The translations under genes and the position numbers were made by a program. A DNA stretch of 64,000 nt from Pseudomonas putida (GTDB lineage Bacteria > Pseudomonadota > Gammaproteobacteria > Pseudomonadales > Pseudomonadaceae): positions 6,076,001 to 6,140,000 of the forward strand of contig NZ_CP039371.1 in the NCBI RefSeq assembly GCF_005080685.1, read 5' to 3'. Positions within the stretch are counted from its first letter, which is position 1. The number at the start of each line of letters is the position of its first letter. The notes beneath the pieces were generated by a model. The model was given only the letters and a program-made list of their open reading frames with translations, was not told the origin of the DNA and made no database searches. Below are positions 49,856-63,089 of the stretch, one piece after another.

Positions 49856-51859
49856 TTAGCTGTAGACGCGGCCCAGCAACTGGCGATGGCTCTCGAACTG
49901 ATCGAGCACATCACGCACGATCTGCTCGGGCGCGAAGCCCATCAGGTCGTATTCCTGGCTGCCGTCATGCAGGTACACCTCGGCGCGATAGAAGCGCTGA
50001 CGTACCTCGGGCTCGCCTTCGACCGGCGCCTCGCTCGGCGCGGCCAGGTAGCCGTCCAGGCTCACTTCATAGACGAAGGGGTTGCCCTCCTCCATCATCA
50101 CCCGCAAGCCCATCATGTTGCGCGACTGGCCAACCCGGGTCTCGACCTCGAAGCCCAAGGTACGAAGCTGCGCGGCGGCTTCCTGCAGCGCCGGGCTCAC
50201 CTGGCGGTCCATGAAGCGCTGCACCACCGCCTGGGTCGGTTGCAGTTCGAGCTGGGTCAGTCGCTCGCTGAAGCCTCGGCGACCGCGGGCGGCCAGTTCG
50301 GCGCGCTCCTGCTCCACCGCCACGTCCTGCTTCATGGCCTTGTACAGACCGAACATGAACAGCACCAGCACCACCGAGAACGGCAGGCCGGCGAGCACCA
50401 CCATGGTCTGCATCGCCTCGAAGTTACCGGCGAACAACAGGCCGATGGTCACCAGGGTGATCACCACCGACCAGAACACCACCATCCAGTGCGGTGCGTC
50501 CTCATCGACCTTGCCGCCTTTGCACGACAGGTTGGCCATCATCACCGCGCCGGAGTCGGCCGGGGTGAGGAACAGCACGAAGCCGACGAACACTGCCACA
50601 CCGATCACGATCTTCGCTGCCGGGAAATATTCCAGCAGCTGGTAGATGGACATCGACGGCTGTTCCAACGCGGTCTTGCCCAGCTCCACGGCGCCCTGGT
50701 TGATGACCAGGTCCAACGCGGTGTTGCCGAAGATCGACAACCAGGCCAGGGTGAAGCCCAGCGGGATCAGCAGCACGCCGCTGACCAACTGACGCACGGT
50801 GCGGCCCTTGGAGATACGGGCAATGAACATGCCGACGAACGGGCCCCAGGAGATCCACCAGGCCCAGTAGAACACGGTCCACAGGCCCAGCCAGCGCTCG
50901 GACTTGCCCGCCTCGCCTTCATAGACGTACAGGTCGAAGGTCTTCAGCACGATGCCATTGAGGTAGTCGCCGACGTTCTGCACGAAGCCGTTGAGCAGGT
51001 GCAGGGTCTGGCCGCCCAGCAACACGAAGATCAGCAGGCCGCTGAACAGCGCGATGTTCAGGTTGGACAAGCGGCGAATGCCGTTTTCCACGCCCGAGAC
51101 CGCCGCCACGGTGGCCACCCCGGCCATGACCAGGATCACCACCAGCAGGTTGGTCTTGCTGTGGTCCATGCCGAACAGGTATTCCAGGCCCGAGGCCACC
51201 TGCATCGAGCCGATACCCAGGTTGGTCACCAGGCCCAGCAGGGTGACGAACATGCCGAAGATGTCCACCGCATTGCCGGCAGCGCCCTTGACCCAACGCT
51301 CACCGACCAGCGGGTACAGCGCCGAGCGCAGTGCCAGCGGCTGGTTGTGGCGATAGGCGAAGTAGCCCACGGCGAGGCCGACCAGGGCATAGATCGCCCA
51401 GCCATGCAGGCCCCAGTGCAGGAAGGTCAACTGCAGGCCCTGACGTGCAGCCTCGAGGCTGGCAGGGGTGCCCTCAGGTGGGTTGAAGTAGTGGTCCAGC
51501 GGCTCGGAGGCGCCGAAATACAAAAGCGAGATACCGATACCGGACGAGAACAGCATCCCGGCCCAGGCGCCGTAGCTGAAATCGGGTTGGTCATCCTTGC
51601 CGCCAAGCTTGAGCTTGCCGTAGTCGGAAAACGCCAGGTAGACGACGAACAGCAGGTAACCACAGATCACCAGCATGTAGTACCAACCGAAAGTACGCGT
51701 GAGCCATTTCTGGGCAACGCCCAGGACCTGGCCAGCGGTTTCGGGAACAGCGATCAGCAAGGCAGTCAGAACGAGGATCATCAGCGCGGAGGTGAAGAAC
51801 ACCACGCGATTGACCCCTACCCTCTCGGCGGGGGGTTTGGTTAGGGAGGCAGAACTCAT
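49856..51859 (-). CDS. betT: high-affinity choline transporter BetT (BCCT family)
   Basis: Proton- or sodium-coupled choline importer (667 aa) with about 12 membrane spans. The BCCT aromatic signature is seen in WTVFYWAWWISWGPFVGMFIARIS, and FSSGIGISLLYFGASEP is the substrate-site helix. A cytoplasmic tail of roughly 150 residues follows the last span (from about residue 515), as in osmotically regulated BetT. ATG 51859 (MSSASLTKPPAERVG) is chosen; a longer frame would run into the promoter gap. It is divergent from betI, with a palindromic operator between. Confidence 0.95.
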   Translation of the reverse strand: MSSASLTKPPAERVGVNRVVFFTSALMILVLTALLIAVPETAGQVLGVAQKWLTRTFGWYYMLVICGYLLFVVYLAFSDYGKLKLGGKDDQPDFSYGAWAGMLFSSGIGISLLYFGASEPLDHYFNPPEGTPASLEAARQGLQLTFLHWGLHGWAIYALVGLAVGYFAYRHNQPLALRSALYPLVGERWVKGAAGNAVDIFGMFVTLLGLVTNLGIGSMQVASGLEYLFGMDHSKTNLLVVILVMAGVATVAAVSGVENGIRRLSNLNIALFSGLLIFVLLGGQTLHLLNGFVQNVGDYLNGIVLKTFDLYVYEGEAGKSERWLGLWTVFYWAWWISWGPFVGMFIARISKGRTVRQLVSGVLLIPLGFTLAWLSIFGNTALDLVINQGAVELGKTALEQPSMSIYQLLEYFPAAKIVIGVAVFVGFVLFLTPADSGAVMMANLSCKGGKVDEDAPHWMVVFWSVVITLVTIGLLFAGNFEAMQTMVVLAGLPFSVVLVLFMFGLYKAMKQDVAVEQERAELAARGRRGFSERLTQLELQPTQAVVQRFMDRQVSPALQEAAAQLRTLGFEVETRVGQSRNMMGLRVMMEEGNPFVYEVSLDGYLAAPSEAPVEGEPEVRQRFYRAEVYLHDGSQEYDLMGFAPEQIVRDVLDQFESHRQLLGRVYS

Positions 51860-52047
51860 TGCACGAAGGCTCCGGGCAGTGCGGCTGTGGAGGCTAATCA
51901 GTCTTATCCCGAGCAATTGGTGGAATACCCCCACTGCCCTGGGTGTTATAAAAGCACCCTGGAAAATTTCCCGGGGTGTCAATTGGTGCCGGCTCGACCG
52001 CCTGAACAACTGTCAATGGCACAAATTGTCGCAGAGCTTATTCTTTA

Positions 52048-52067
52048 TTGATTGAACGTTCAATCAA
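52048..52067. promoter_or_regulatory. BetI operator in the betT/betI gap
   Basis: TTGATTGAACGTTCAATCAA is a perfect 20-bp palindrome. It lies 70 bp before betI and 189 bp before betT. TetR-family BetI, encoded next to it, is the expected binder, with choline as the inducer. Confidence 0.88.
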
Positions 52068-52136
52068 AACAAAATAGACTGGCCTTCGCCGAGTCAGCCG
52101 CTTGTCGTCTGCTCGCAGGCCTGAGGAGAAAGCAAG

Positions 52137-52793
52137 ATGCCCAAGGTCGGTATGCAACCCATCCGCCGCCAGCAATTGATCGAAGCCACCCTGCAGGCGG
52201 TCGATCAGGTCGGCCTGGGGGACGCCAGCATTGCGCTCATTGCCCGTTTGGCCGGTGTGTCGAACGGCATCATCAGTCACTACTTTCGGGACAAGAACGG
52301 CCTGATCGCAGCGACCATGGGCTACATCATGACCATGCTCAACGAAGGCGTTGCAGCACGGCGCCAGGCCCTGACCGACGACAGCCCGCGAGCCCATCTG
52401 AAGGTGATCATCGAGGGCAACTTCGATGCGAGCCAGGTGAATGGCCCGGCAATGAAAACCTGGTTGGCCTTCTGGGCCTCCAGCATGCACCAGCCCGATT
52501 TGCACAGGTTGCAGCGGATCAACGACCACCGCCTGTATTCCAACCTGTGCTGTCAGTTCCGCCGCGTCCTGCCGCTCTACCATGCGCGCAAGGCAGCCCG
52601 CGGACTGGCGGCTCTGATCGACGGGTTGTGGCTGCGCGGCGCGCTGTCGGGAGATGCTTTCGACACCGACCAGGCGATACGAATCGCTTACGAATACATG
52701 GATCTACAACTGGCTAAGCAGCACACCCTGGACGCAACCGGCCAGGCCGCTGAACAAACGCGCACAGCGCTTGCCAACCCGGCAGGAGCGTGA
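52137..52793 (+). CDS. betI: choline-responsive repressor BetI (TetR family)
   Basis: Represses the bet genes in the absence of choline. The 218-residue protein has an N-terminal helix-turn-helix ([33 protein letters not shown]) and a BetI-type effector domain with [28 protein letters not shown] 52137 has AGGAG some 12 bases upstream. betB starts 37 bp after its stop and betA follows, so the three form one operon with a palindromic operator upstream. Confidence 0.97.
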   Translation: MPKVGMQPIRRQQLIEATLQAVDQVGLGDASIALIARLAGVSNGIISHYFRDKNGLIAATMGYIMTMLNEGVAARRQALTDDSPRAHLKVIIEGNFDASQVNGPAMKTWLAFWASSMHQPDLHRLQRINDHRLYSNLCCQFRRVLPLYHARKAARGLAALIDGLWLRGALSGDAFDTDQAIRIAYEYMDLQLAKQHTLDATGQAAEQTRTALANPAGA

Positions 52794-52830
52794 CGCGCAG
52801 CCAACCACACACTGCACTTGCGAGGACACT

Positions 52831-54303
52831 ATGGCCCGTTTCGGAACGCAAAAACTCTACATTGATGGTGGTTACGTCGACGCTGGCAGCGATGCCACCT
52901 TCGAAGCCATCAACCCGGCCAACGGCGAAGTCCTCGCCCACGTGCAGCGTGCCACCGAGGCCGACGTCGAGAAGGCCGTGGCCAGTGCCGAGCGCGGCCA
53001 GAAGGTCTGGGCGGCGATGACCGCCATGCAGCGTTCGCGCATCCTGCGCCGCGCCGTCGACATCCTGCGCGAGCGCAACGACGAGCTGGCCATGCTGGAA
53101 ACCCTGGACACCGGCAAGTCGTATTCCGAAACCCGCTACGTCGACATCGTCACCGGCGCCGACGTGCTCGAGTACTACGCAGGCCTGGTACCGGCCATCG
53201 AAGGCGAGCAGATCCCGCTGCGCGAGTCGTCCTTCGTCTACACCCGCCGCGAGCCGTTGGGCGTGACCGTCGGTATCGGCGCCTGGAACTACCCGATCCA
53301 GATCGCCCTGTGGAAGTCCGCCCCGGCCCTGGCCGCCGGCAACGCGATGATCTTCAAGCCGTCGGAAGTCACCTCGCTGACCACCCTGAAACTGGCCGAG
53401 ATCTACACCGAGGCTGGCCTGCCGGATGGCGTGTTCAACGTCCTGACCGGCAGCGGCCGCGAAGTCGGCACCTGGCTGACCGAGCACCCGCGCATCGAGA
53501 AGGTGTCCTTCACCGGCGGCACCACCACCGGCAAGAAAGTCATGGCCAGCGCCTCGAGCTCCTCGCTCAAGGAAGTCACCATGGAACTGGGTGGCAAGTC
53601 GCCGCTGATCATCTGCGCCGACGCCGACCTGGACAAGGCCGCGGACATCGCCATGATGGCCAACTTCTACAGCTCCGGTCAGGTCTGCACCAACGGCACC
53701 CGCGTGTTCGTGCCGGCTGAAATGAAAGCCGCCTTCGAAGCCAAGATCGTCGAGCGCGTGGCCCGCATCCGTGCCGGCAACCCGGAAGACGAGAACACCA
53801 ACTTCGGCCCGCTGGTCAGCTTCGCGCACATGGAAAGCGTGCTCGGCTACATCGCCAAGGGCAAAGAAGAAGGTGCCCGTGTGCTGTGCGGCGGCGAACG
53901 CCTGACCACCGGTGATTTCGCCAAGGGCGCCTTCGTGGCCCCGACCGTGTTCACCGACTGCCGCGACGACATGACCATCGTCAAGGAAGAGATCTTCGGA
54001 CCAGTGATGAGCATCCTCACCTACGAGACCGAGGAAGAAGTCATCCGCCGCGCCAACGACACCGAATATGGCCTGGCCGCTGGTATCTGCACCAACGACA
54101 TCTCCCGCGCCCACCGCATCATCCACCAGCTCGAAGCCGGCATCTGCTGGATCAACGCCTGGGGTGAGTCGCCGGCGGAAATGCCGGTCGGTGGCTACAA
54201 GCAGTCGGGCGTTGGCCGTGAGAACGGCATCAGCTCGCTGGCTCAATACACTCGCATCAAGTCGGTCCAGGTCGAACTGGGCGGCTATACCTCGGTTTTC
54301 TAA
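52831..54303 (+). CDS. betB: betaine aldehyde dehydrogenase BetB
   Basis: Oxidises betaine aldehyde to glycine betaine with NAD(P)+. The 490-residue enzyme shows the catalytic glutamate in MELGGKSPL, the nucleophilic cysteine in [13 protein letters not shown], and the cofactor motif [15 protein letters not shown] 52831 ([14 protein letters not shown]) sits after CGAGGA. It lies between betI and betA. Glycine betaine is both an osmoprotectant and, in Pseudomonas, a carbon and nitrogen source. Confidence 0.97.
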   Translation: MARFGTQKLYIDGGYVDAGSDATFEAINPANGEVLAHVQRATEADVEKAVASAERGQKVWAAMTAMQRSRILRRAVDILRERNDELAMLETLDTGKSYSETRYVDIVTGADVLEYYAGLVPAIEGEQIPLRESSFVYTRREPLGVTVGIGAWNYPIQIALWKSAPALAAGNAMIFKPSEVTSLTTLKLAEIYTEAGLPDGVFNVLTGSGREVGTWLTEHPRIEKVSFTGGTTTGKKVMASASSSSLKEVTMELGGKSPLIICADADLDKAADIAMMANFYSSGQVCTNGTRVFVPAEMKAAFEAKIVERVARIRAGNPEDENTNFGPLVSFAHMESVLGYIAKGKEEGARVLCGGERLTTGDFAKGAFVAPTVFTDCRDDMTIVKEEIFGPVMSILTYETEEEVIRRANDTEYGLAAGICTNDISRAHRIIHQLEAGICWINAWGESPAEMPVGGYKQSGVGRENGISSLAQYTRIKSVQVELGGYTSVF

Positions 54304-54379
54304 ACCCGGTCCAGCCACGCCCGTGCCACCGTGCACGGGCGTTCCCGCCTCCTGATCACCGCCAAACGAGGGAACGCTC

Positions 54380-56077
54380 ATGTCCCAAGCATTCGATTAC
54401 ATCATCGTCGGCGCAGGTTCCGCCGGTAACACCCTGGCCACCCGCCTGACCGAAGACGCCAACGTCACCGTGCTGCTGCTCGAAGCCGGCGGCCCCGACT
54501 ACCGCTTCGACTTCCGCACCCAGATGCCGGCCGCCCTGGCCTTCCCGCTGCAGGGCCGCCGCTACAACTGGGCCTACGAGACCGACCCGGAGCCGCACAT
54601 GGACGGCCGCCGCATGGAGTGTGGTCGCGGCAAGGGCCTGGGTGGCTCGTCGCTGATCAACGGCATGTGCTACATCCGCGGTAACGCCATGGACTTCGAC
54701 GGCTGGGCGAAACTGCCAGGCCTGGAAGACTGGACTTACCTCGACTGCCTGCCGTATTTCCGCAAGGCCGAAACCCGCGACATCGGCCCCAACGACTACC
54801 ACGGTGGCGAAGGCCCGGTCAGCGTGACCACGCCCAAGGCCGGCAACAACCCGCTGTTCCACGCCATGGTCGAAGCCGGCGTGCAGGCCGGCTACCCTCG
54901 CACCGAAGACCTCAATGGCTACCAGCAGGAAGGCTTCGGTCCGATGGACCGCACCGTGACCAAGCAAGGCCGCCGCGCCAGCACCGCCCGTGGTTATCTG
55001 GACCAGGCCAAGAAGCGTCCGAACCTGACCATCGTCACCCACGCCCTGACCGACCGCGTGCTGTTCGAAGGCAAACGTGCCGTTGGCGTGACGTACCTGG
55101 TCGGTGACAGCGAAGAGCGCGTCGAAGCCCGTGCCCGCAAGGAAGTCATCGTCAGCTCCGGCGCCATCGCTTCGCCGCAACTGCTGCAGCGCTCCGGCGT
55201 CGGTCCGCGCGAACTGCTGGAAAGCCTCGACATCCCAGTGGTACACGACCTCCCGGGCGTCGGCGAGAACCTGCAGGACCACCTCGAGCTATACCTGCAG
55301 TACGCTTGCACCCAGCCGGTGTCGCTGTACCCATCGCTGCTGTGGTGGAACCAGCCGGCCATCGGCGCCGAGTGGATGTTCAAAGGCACCGGCATCGGCG
55401 CCAGCAACCAGTTCGAGGCCGGCGGCTTCATCCGTACCCGCCCCGAGTTCGAGTGGCCGAACATCCAGTATCACTTCCTGCCGGTGGCCATCAATTACAA
55501 CGGCTCCAACGGCGTGAAAGAACATGGCTTCCAGGCGCACATGGGTTCGATGCGCTCGCCAAGCCGTGGCCGCATCAAGCTCAAGTCCAAGGATCCGCGC
55601 CAGCACCCAAGCATCCTGTTCAACTACATGGCTACCGAACAGGACTGGCAGGAGTTCCGTGACGGCATCCGCCTGACCCGTGAGATCATGGCCCAGCCGG
55701 CGCTGGACCCGTACCGTGGCCGCGAGATCAGCCCGGGCGAGCACGTGCAGACGGACGAGGAACTGGACAAGTTCATTCGCGAGCACGCCGAGACCGCCTT
55801 CCACCCGTCGTGCTCGTGCAAGATGGGCACCGACGACATGGCCGTGGTCGACAACGAAGGTCGCGTGCATGGCATGCAGGGCCTGCGCGTGGTGGATGCG
55901 TCGATCATGCCGATCATCATCACCGGCAACCTCAACGCCACCACGATCATGATCGCCGAGAAGATCTCGGACAAGATCCGTGGCCGCAAGCCGCTGCCAC
56001 GCAGCACCGCCAAGTACTACGTGGCGGGCGATGCACCGGTGAAGGGCAAGGCGATGCGTGAGGTGAAGCAAGGCTGA
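54380..56077 (+). CDS. betA: choline dehydrogenase BetA
   Basis: Flavoprotein of the GMC family (565 aa) that oxidises choline to betaine aldehyde at the inner membrane. The FAD motif [13 protein letters not shown] is at the N-terminus, [14 protein letters not shown] follows, and the catalytic His-Asn region is present in [11 protein letters not shown] and [24 protein letters not shown] ribosome site precedes ATG 54380. It ends the bet operon and is followed by a hairpin and REP pair. Confidence 0.97.
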   Translation: MSQAFDYIIVGAGSAGNTLATRLTEDANVTVLLLEAGGPDYRFDFRTQMPAALAFPLQGRRYNWAYETDPEPHMDGRRMECGRGKGLGGSSLINGMCYIRGNAMDFDGWAKLPGLEDWTYLDCLPYFRKAETRDIGPNDYHGGEGPVSVTTPKAGNNPLFHAMVEAGVQAGYPRTEDLNGYQQEGFGPMDRTVTKQGRRASTARGYLDQAKKRPNLTIVTHALTDRVLFEGKRAVGVTYLVGDSEERVEARARKEVIVSSGAIASPQLLQRSGVGPRELLESLDIPVVHDLPGVGENLQDHLELYLQYACTQPVSLYPSLLWWNQPAIGAEWMFKGTGIGASNQFEAGGFIRTRPEFEWPNIQYHFLPVAINYNGSNGVKEHGFQAHMGSMRSPSRGRIKLKSKDPRQHPSILFNYMATEQDWQEFRDGIRLTREIMAQPALDPYRGREISPGEHVQTDEELDKFIREHAETAFHPSCSCKMGTDDMAVVDNEGRVHGMQGLRVVDASIMPIIITGNLNATTIMIAEKISDKIRGRKPLPRSTAKYYVAGDAPVKGKAMREVKQG

Positions 56078-56084
56078 TGAACGC

Positions 56085-56214
56085 TGGGGCCGCTTAGCGG
56101 CCCTTTCGCGACACAAGGCCGCTCCTACACGGACCGTGCTGGCCCTATAAACAGGGACCTTCACGGTCCGTGTAGGAGCGGCCTTGTGTCGCGATGGGCT
56201 GCGCAGCAGCCCCC
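56085..56214. repeat. REP/BIME-type inverted repeat after betA
   Basis: A GGCCGCTTAGCGGCC hairpin is followed by an inverted pair: CGCGACACAAGGCCGCTCCTACACGGACCGTG on the left and its mirror on the right, separated by about 24 bp, and then GGGCTGC-GCA-GCAGCCC. The units share the TAGGAGCGGCC core with those near 21.9 and 61.5 kb. The hairpin may also end the bet operon. The rest of the gap to the antiporter (56215-56364) has no recognised site. Confidence 0.85.
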
Positions 56215-56364
56215 GGCAATCTTAAGTGAGCAGCGTTACCCTCCACGGTGCCTATCTACATCTGCAGAAACGCTTTACAGGCTGCTAATTCATCAGGTTA
56301 GAATCGATTGGCACGCGACTTGCCAGTCAAGCCTTCTTCCCGCGCTGTCCCGGAGTACCTGCCT

Positions 56365-58107
56365 TTGGATGCAAGCACCATCAACAGCCTGTTCTTGATC
56401 GGCGCATTGCTGGTGGGCGCAAGTATCCTGGTCAGCTCGCTGTCGTCGCGCCTGGGCATTCCTATCCTGGTCATCATCCTCGCCGTCGGCATGGTCGCCG
56501 GGGTCGATGGTGGCGGCATCATCTTCAACAACTACCCGACCGCCTACCTGGTGGGTAACCTGGCGCTGGCGGTGATCCTCCTCGACGGTGGCCTGCGCAC
56601 GCGCGTGGCCAGCTTCCGCGTGGCGCTGTGGCCGGCCTTGTCGCTGGCCACCGTCGGCGTGATGATCACCACTGCCCTGACCGGCATGGTCGCCGCCTGG
56701 CTGTTCGACCTGAGCCTGATCCAGGGCCTGCTGATCGGCGCCATCGTCGGCTCCACCGATGCCGCAGCGGTGTTCTCGCTGCTCGGCGGCAAGGGCCTGA
56801 ACGAGCGGGTTACGGCCACCCTGGAGATCGAGTCGGGCAGCAACGACCCGATGGCCGTGTTCCTCACCGTCACCCTCATCGACATGATCGCCAGCGGCCA
56901 GACCGGCCTGCACTGGAGCCTGCTCATCCACCTGCTGCGCGAGTTCGGCATCGGCGGCCTGCTGGGCCTGGGCGGCGGCTGGCTGATGCTGCAGCTGGTC
57001 AACCGCATCAACCTGGCCGGCGGCCTGTACCCGATCCTGGTAGTGGCCGGCGGCCTGGTGGTGTTCTCGCTGACCAACGCCCTGCACGGCAGCGGCTTCC
57101 TTGCCGTGTACCTGTGCGGCCTGGTACTGGGCAACAAGCCGATCCGCAGTCGCCACGGCATCCTGCACATGCTCGACGGCATGGCCTGGCTGGCGCAGAT
57201 CGGCATGTTCCTGGTGCTCGGCCTGCTGGTCACGCCGCACGACCTGCTGCCGATCGCCCTGCCCGCCCTGGGCCTGGCGCTGTGGATGATCCTGGTCGCA
57301 CGGCCACTGTCGGTGGTAGCTGCCCTGCTGCCGTTCAAGGCCTTCCATGGCCGCGAGAAGGGTTTCATCTCGTGGGTCGGCCTGCGCGGCGCGGTACCGA
57401 TCATTCTTGCGGTGTTCCCGCTCATGGCCGGCCTGCCGGACGCCCAGCTGTTCTTCAACCTGGCGTTCTTCATCGTGCTGGTATCGCTGCTGGTACAGGG
57501 CACCAGCCTGCCGTGGATGGCCAAGCTGCTCAAGGTCACGGTACCGCCCGATCCCGCGCCGATCTCGCGCTCGGCCCTGGAGGTGCACATCACCAGCGAG
57601 TGGGAGCTGTTCGTCTACCGCCTGGGTGCCGAGAAGTGGTGCATCGGCGCCGCCCTGCGCGAGCTGAAGATGCCGGCGGGCACCCGTATCGCCGCGCTGT
57701 TTCGCGGCGAGCAACTGCTGCACCCCTCTGGCAGCACGGTGCTGGAGGTGGGCGACATGCTCTGCGTGATCGGTCATGAGCACAACCTGCCGGCCCTGGG
57801 CAAACTGTTCAGCCAGGCACCGCAACGCGGGCTCGACCTGCGCTTCTTCGGCGACTTCGTGCTCGAAGGCGATGCCGAGCTGGGCGCGGTGGCGGCGCTG
57901 TACGGCCTGAAACTCGACGGCCTGGATGCGAAAATGCCACTGGCGCAGTTCATCCGACAGAAGGTCGGAGGCGCTCCAGTAGTAGGCGACCAGGTCGAAT
58001 GGCACGGCACGATCTGGACCGTGGCGACCATGGACGGGAACAAGATCCAGAAGGTGGGCGTCAGATTCCCCGAAGGAACGCGACCAGGTCCAGGATTGTT
58101 CCTCTAA
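56365..58107 (+). CDS. nhaP2: K+/H+ antiporter NhaP2/CvrA (CPA1 family)
   Basis: Inner-membrane cation/proton antiporter (580 aa). The membrane part (about residues 5-390) includes the transport-site aspartates in [14 protein letters not shown] and [14 protein letters not shown], which follow the CPA1 pattern. A C-terminal regulatory region of about 170 residues combines a TrkA-C-like fold and a CorC_HlyC domain ([22 protein letters not shown]). The TTG at 56365 ([11 protein letters not shown]) is chosen because the length then equals that of the P. putida protein as I recall it; an earlier TTG at 56308 is possible. mscK-like follows 34 bp later. Confidence 0.93.
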   Translation: MDASTINSLFLIGALLVGASILVSSLSSRLGIPILVIILAVGMVAGVDGGGIIFNNYPTAYLVGNLALAVILLDGGLRTRVASFRVALWPALSLATVGVMITTALTGMVAAWLFDLSLIQGLLIGAIVGSTDAAAVFSLLGGKGLNERVTATLEIESGSNDPMAVFLTVTLIDMIASGQTGLHWSLLIHLLREFGIGGLLGLGGGWLMLQLVNRINLAGGLYPILVVAGGLVVFSLTNALHGSGFLAVYLCGLVLGNKPIRSRHGILHMLDGMAWLAQIGMFLVLGLLVTPHDLLPIALPALGLALWMILVARPLSVVAALLPFKAFHGREKGFISWVGLRGAVPIILAVFPLMAGLPDAQLFFNLAFFIVLVSLLVQGTSLPWMAKLLKVTVPPDPAPISRSALEVHITSEWELFVYRLGAEKWCIGAALRELKMPAGTRIAALFRGEQLLHPSGSTVLEVGDMLCVIGHEHNLPALGKLFSQAPQRGLDLRFFGDFVLEGDAELGAVAALYGLKLDGLDAKMPLAQFIRQKVGGAPVVGDQVEWHGTIWTVATMDGNKIQKVGVRFPEGTRPGPGLFL

Positions 58108-58141
58108 ACTCCGTTTCAGCCCGATCCCAAGTAGTCTGCCT

Positions 58142-61100
58142 ATGTCCCTGCGCGATTCCCTCCGCGCAGCCCTGTTCGGGCTGTGCCTGTCCCTTTCGTT
58201 CACGACCCTCGCGGCCGAGGCACCCACCACTGCCAGCATCCAGAGCAGCCTCGACAAGATCGCCGAGCGCAAGCTCCCGGAGGCCGAACAGAAGGCCTTG
58301 CAGCAAGTGCTGGAGCAGACCTTGAGCCTGCTCGCCAGCACCGAGGACAGCGAGAAGAAGCTCGCCGCGCTCAAGCAGCAACTGGCCAACGCCCCCAAGG
58401 AAACCACCGAGAGCCAGCGTGAGTTGTCCAAGTTGAAGGACAGCAAGAGCGTACCGGTGGCCCAGCGCTACGCCGATCTCAACGTGCCGCAACTCGAGCA
58501 AGTGCTCAGCGAGCGCAGCACCCAGCAGGGCGAGCTGCAAAAGGCCCTGTCCGAAGCCAACAGCCTGATCATCAATTCGCAGACGCGCCCCGAGCGAGCC
58601 CAGGCCGAGATCAGCAACAACCAGACCCGCACCCAGCAGATCAACAATACCCTCAAGAGCGGCAAGCTCGATGGCAAGCCCATCAGCGCCGACCAGCGCA
58701 ACCAGCTCAATGCCGAGCTTGCCGCGCTCAATGCCTTGACCCTGCTGCGCCGCCAGGAGCTGGCCGGCAACGGCCAACTGCAGGACCTGGGTAACGCCCG
58801 CCACGACCTGCTGATCGAACGCGCCGCGCGCCTGGAACAGGAAATCCAGGACCTGCAGACGCTGATCAACGACAAGCGCCTGGCGCAGTCGCAGCAAACG
58901 GTCACCCAGCAGTCGATCGAAGCGCAGAAAGCCGGCGGCAGCACGTTGCTGGCCACCGAAAGCGCGACCAACCTCAAGCTGTCCGACTACTTGCTCAAAA
59001 GCACCGACCGGCTCAACGAACTGACCCAGCAGAACCTGCGCACCAAGCAGCAACTGGACAGCCTGACCCAGGCCGACCAGGCCCTGGACGAGCAGATCAA
59101 CGTGCTCAAGGGCAGCCTGTTGCTGTCCAAGATCCTCTACAAGCAGAAGCAGGCGCTGCCGCACCTGAAGGTCGACCGCGACCTGGCCGACCAGATTGCC
59201 GACATCCGCCTGTACCAGTTCGAGGTCAACCAGCAGCGCGAACAGATGAGCAGCCCGCTGGCCTATGTCGACAAACTGCTCGCCAGCCAACCCCAGGAGC
59301 AGGCCACCCCGCAACTGCGCAAGGCCCTGCTGGAAGTGGCGATCACCCGCAGCGACCTGCTCGAGCGGCTGAACCGCGAACTGTCGGCATTGCTCAACGA
59401 GTCGATCACCCTGCAGCTCAACCAGAAGCAACTGCTCGGCACCGCCCAGGGCCTGCGCACCACCCTTGAAGAACAGATGTTCTGGATCCCCAGCAACAAG
59501 GCACTGGACTGGGATTGGGTGCAATATGTGCCCGAGCGCTTCGCCGACCAGGTCGCCAGCCTGCCGTGGGGTTCTGGGGTCAAGGAGCTGGCCGACGGCC
59601 TCAGTCAGCGCCCGCTGCTGTTCCTGCCCCTGCTGCTGGTGATCGGCGCCTTGCTGTGGCGGCGCAAGTACCTGTACCAGCGCCTGGGCAAGGTGCACCA
59701 GGACATCGGCCACTTCCGCCGCGACAGCCAGTGGCATACGCCCCAGGCCATCCTGATCAACATCCTCCTGGCGATGCCGGTCAGCCTGGGCCTTGCATTG
59801 TGCAGCTACGCCCTGCAGATCGATGCCCGGGGGCAGAACGCCAACCTCGGCGCGGCGCTCTGGCAACTGGCCCAGGCGTGGCTGGTGTTCTACACCGCCT
59901 ATCGCATCCTCGCCCCCGGCGGCGTGGCCGAGATCCACTTCCGCTGGCACAAGCCCCAGGTCGAGTTCCTGCGCGGCTGGGTGCGCCGCCTCGGTACAGT
60001 GGTGCTGGCACTGGTCGGCGTGGTGGCCGTGGCCGAGCACCAGCCCTCGGCCTTGGCCGACGACGTGCTCGGCATCGGCATCGTGCTCACCTGCTATGCG
60101 CTGATGGCCTGGCTGCTCAGCCGGCTGTTGCTCAGCAGCCCGGCGCACCGCGACACCTCGCTGTTCCGCAAGGCGGTCGGGGTCGCCTTCACCGCCTTGC
60201 CGATCGCATTGTTCGTGGCGGTGTGCTTCGGCTACTACTACACGGCCCTGAAACTGACCGACCGCTTGATCTACACCCTGTACCTGCTGCTGTTCTGGCT
60301 GGTGATCGAGGCCGCCTTCGTCCGCGGCCTGTCGGTGGCGGCGCGGCGCCTGGCCTATCAACGGGCGCTGAGCAAGCGTGCGGCGGCCAAGGAAGGGCTC
60401 GATGGCGAGGTCATCAGCGAAGAGCCGACCCTGGACATCGAACAGGTCAACCAGCAGTCGCTGCGCCTGATCCGCCTGGCCCTGCTCGGCGGCTTCATCG
60501 CTGGCCTGTACTGGGTGTGGTCTGACCTGATCTCGGTGTTCGCCTATCTCAACAACATCACCCTGTACGAATACACCAGCGGTACCGGCGCCGCAGCCAG
60601 CATGGTGCCGATCAGCCTCGGCGACCTGCTCGGCGCCCTGGTGATCGTCGGCATCACCTTCGCCCTCGCCGGCAACCTGCCCGGCCTGCTCGAAGTGCTG
60701 GTGCTGTCGCGCCTGAACCTGGCCCAGGGCAGCGCCTATGCCACCACCACGCTGCTGTCGTACACCATCGTCGGGGTCGGTATCGTCAGTACCCTGTCGA
60801 CCCTCGGGGTCAGTTGGGACAAGCTGCAATGGCTGGTGGCGGCGCTGTCGGTCGGCTTGGGCTTCGGCATGCAGGAGATCTTCGCCAACTTCATCTCCGG
60901 CATCATGATCCTGTTCGAGCGCCCGGTACGCATCGGCGACACCATCACCATCGGCAACCTGTCGGGCACGGTGAGCAAGATCCGCATCCGCGCCACCACC
61001 ATCACCGACTTCGACCGCAAGGACATCATCGTCCCCAACAAGACCTTCATCACCGGCCAGTTGATCAACTGGTCGCTGACCGACACGGTCACCCGGGTGA

Positions 61101-61450
61101 CGCTCAAGCTTGGCATCGACTACGGGTCGGACCTGGATCTGGTGCGCGAGCTGCTGCTCAAGGGCGCCCACGAGAACCCAAGGGTGCTCAAGGACCCGGA
61201 GCCGATCGTGTACTTCCTGAACTTCGGCGAGAGCTCGCTGGACCATGAGCTGCGCATGCACGTGCGCGACCTGGGCGACCGCAACCCGACCCTGGACGAG
61301 ATCAACCGCTACATCAACCGCGAGTTCAAGGCGCACGGCATCAAGATCTCGGTGCGCCAGGTCGAGGTGTTCCTGATGGATGCCAAGGGCGGCAAGCAGC
61401 AGATGATTGCGCTGGAACAACCGAAATCCGATGGCACTGCATCGGCCTGA
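58142..61450 (+). CDS. mscK: MscK/KefA-type mechanosensitive channel
   Basis: Large mechanosensitive channel (1102 aa). A signal peptide (ALFGLCLSLSFTTLAA) leads into a periplasmic coiled-coil region (about 30-480). Several membrane helices follow, and the MscS-like pore and beta domain are at GMQEIFANFISGIMILFERPVRIGDTITIGNLSG and the DIIVPNKTFI segment. The pore helix is glycine-rich (about 890-925). By family it opens on osmotic downshift to release solutes, in potassium-dependent fashion for MscK. Which E. coli paralogue it matches best (MscK or YjeP/MscM) is not settled, so the symbol is tentative. It lies 34 bp after the K+/H+ antiporter gene. Confidence 0.85.
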   Translation: MSLRDSLRAALFGLCLSLSFTTLAAEAPTTASIQSSLDKIAERKLPEAEQKALQQVLEQTLSLLASTEDSEKKLAALKQQLANAPKETTESQRELSKLKDSKSVPVAQRYADLNVPQLEQVLSERSTQQGELQKALSEANSLIINSQTRPERAQAEISNNQTRTQQINNTLKSGKLDGKPISADQRNQLNAELAALNALTLLRRQELAGNGQLQDLGNARHDLLIERAARLEQEIQDLQTLINDKRLAQSQQTVTQQSIEAQKAGGSTLLATESATNLKLSDYLLKSTDRLNELTQQNLRTKQQLDSLTQADQALDEQINVLKGSLLLSKILYKQKQALPHLKVDRDLADQIADIRLYQFEVNQQREQMSSPLAYVDKLLASQPQEQATPQLRKALLEVAITRSDLLERLNRELSALLNESITLQLNQKQLLGTAQGLRTTLEEQMFWIPSNKALDWDWVQYVPERFADQVASLPWGSGVKELADGLSQRPLLFLPLLLVIGALLWRRKYLYQRLGKVHQDIGHFRRDSQWHTPQAILINILLAMPVSLGLALCSYALQIDARGQNANLGAALWQLAQAWLVFYTAYRILAPGGVAEIHFRWHKPQVEFLRGWVRRLGTVVLALVGVVAVAEHQPSALADDVLGIGIVLTCYALMAWLLSRLLLSSPAHRDTSLFRKAVGVAFTALPIALFVAVCFGYYYTALKLTDRLIYTLYLLLFWLVIEAAFVRGLSVAARRLAYQRALSKRAAAKEGLDGEVISEEPTLDIEQVNQQSLRLIRLALLGGFIAGLYWVWSDLISVFAYLNNITLYEYTSGTGAAASMVPISLGDLLGALVIVGITFALAGNLPGLLEVLVLSRLNLAQGSAYATTTLLSYTIVGVGIVSTLSTLGVSWDKLQWLVAALSVGLGFGMQEIFANFISGIMILFERPVRIGDTITIGNLSGTVSKIRIRATTITDFDRKDIIVPNKTFITGQLINWSLTDTVTRVTLKLGIDYGSDLDLVRELLLKGAHENPRVLKDPEPIVYFLNFGESSLDHELRMHVRDLGDRNPTLDEINRYINREFKAHGIKISVRQVEVFLMDAKGGKQQMIALEQPKSDGTASA

Positions 61451-61484
61451 GTGCACTCGAATACTTTATTCTGTGCAGAATCCC

Positions 61485-63075
<1,591 letters not shown>

Positions 63076-63089
63076 TCGATGCTGCCTGT

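Noticed and set aside
49256..51844. Long plus-strand frame opposite betT
   Set aside because: His/Gln/Arg-rich antisense artefact; betT on the other strand has intact membrane helices and the BCCT signature.
58061..61456. Open frame of about 1130 codons on the minus strand opposite the mechanosensitive channel gene
   Set aside because: Composition is dominated by Gln, His, Val and Gly from reading a GC-rich gene backwards, there is no recognisable domain, and the plus-strand frame is a clear channel protein.
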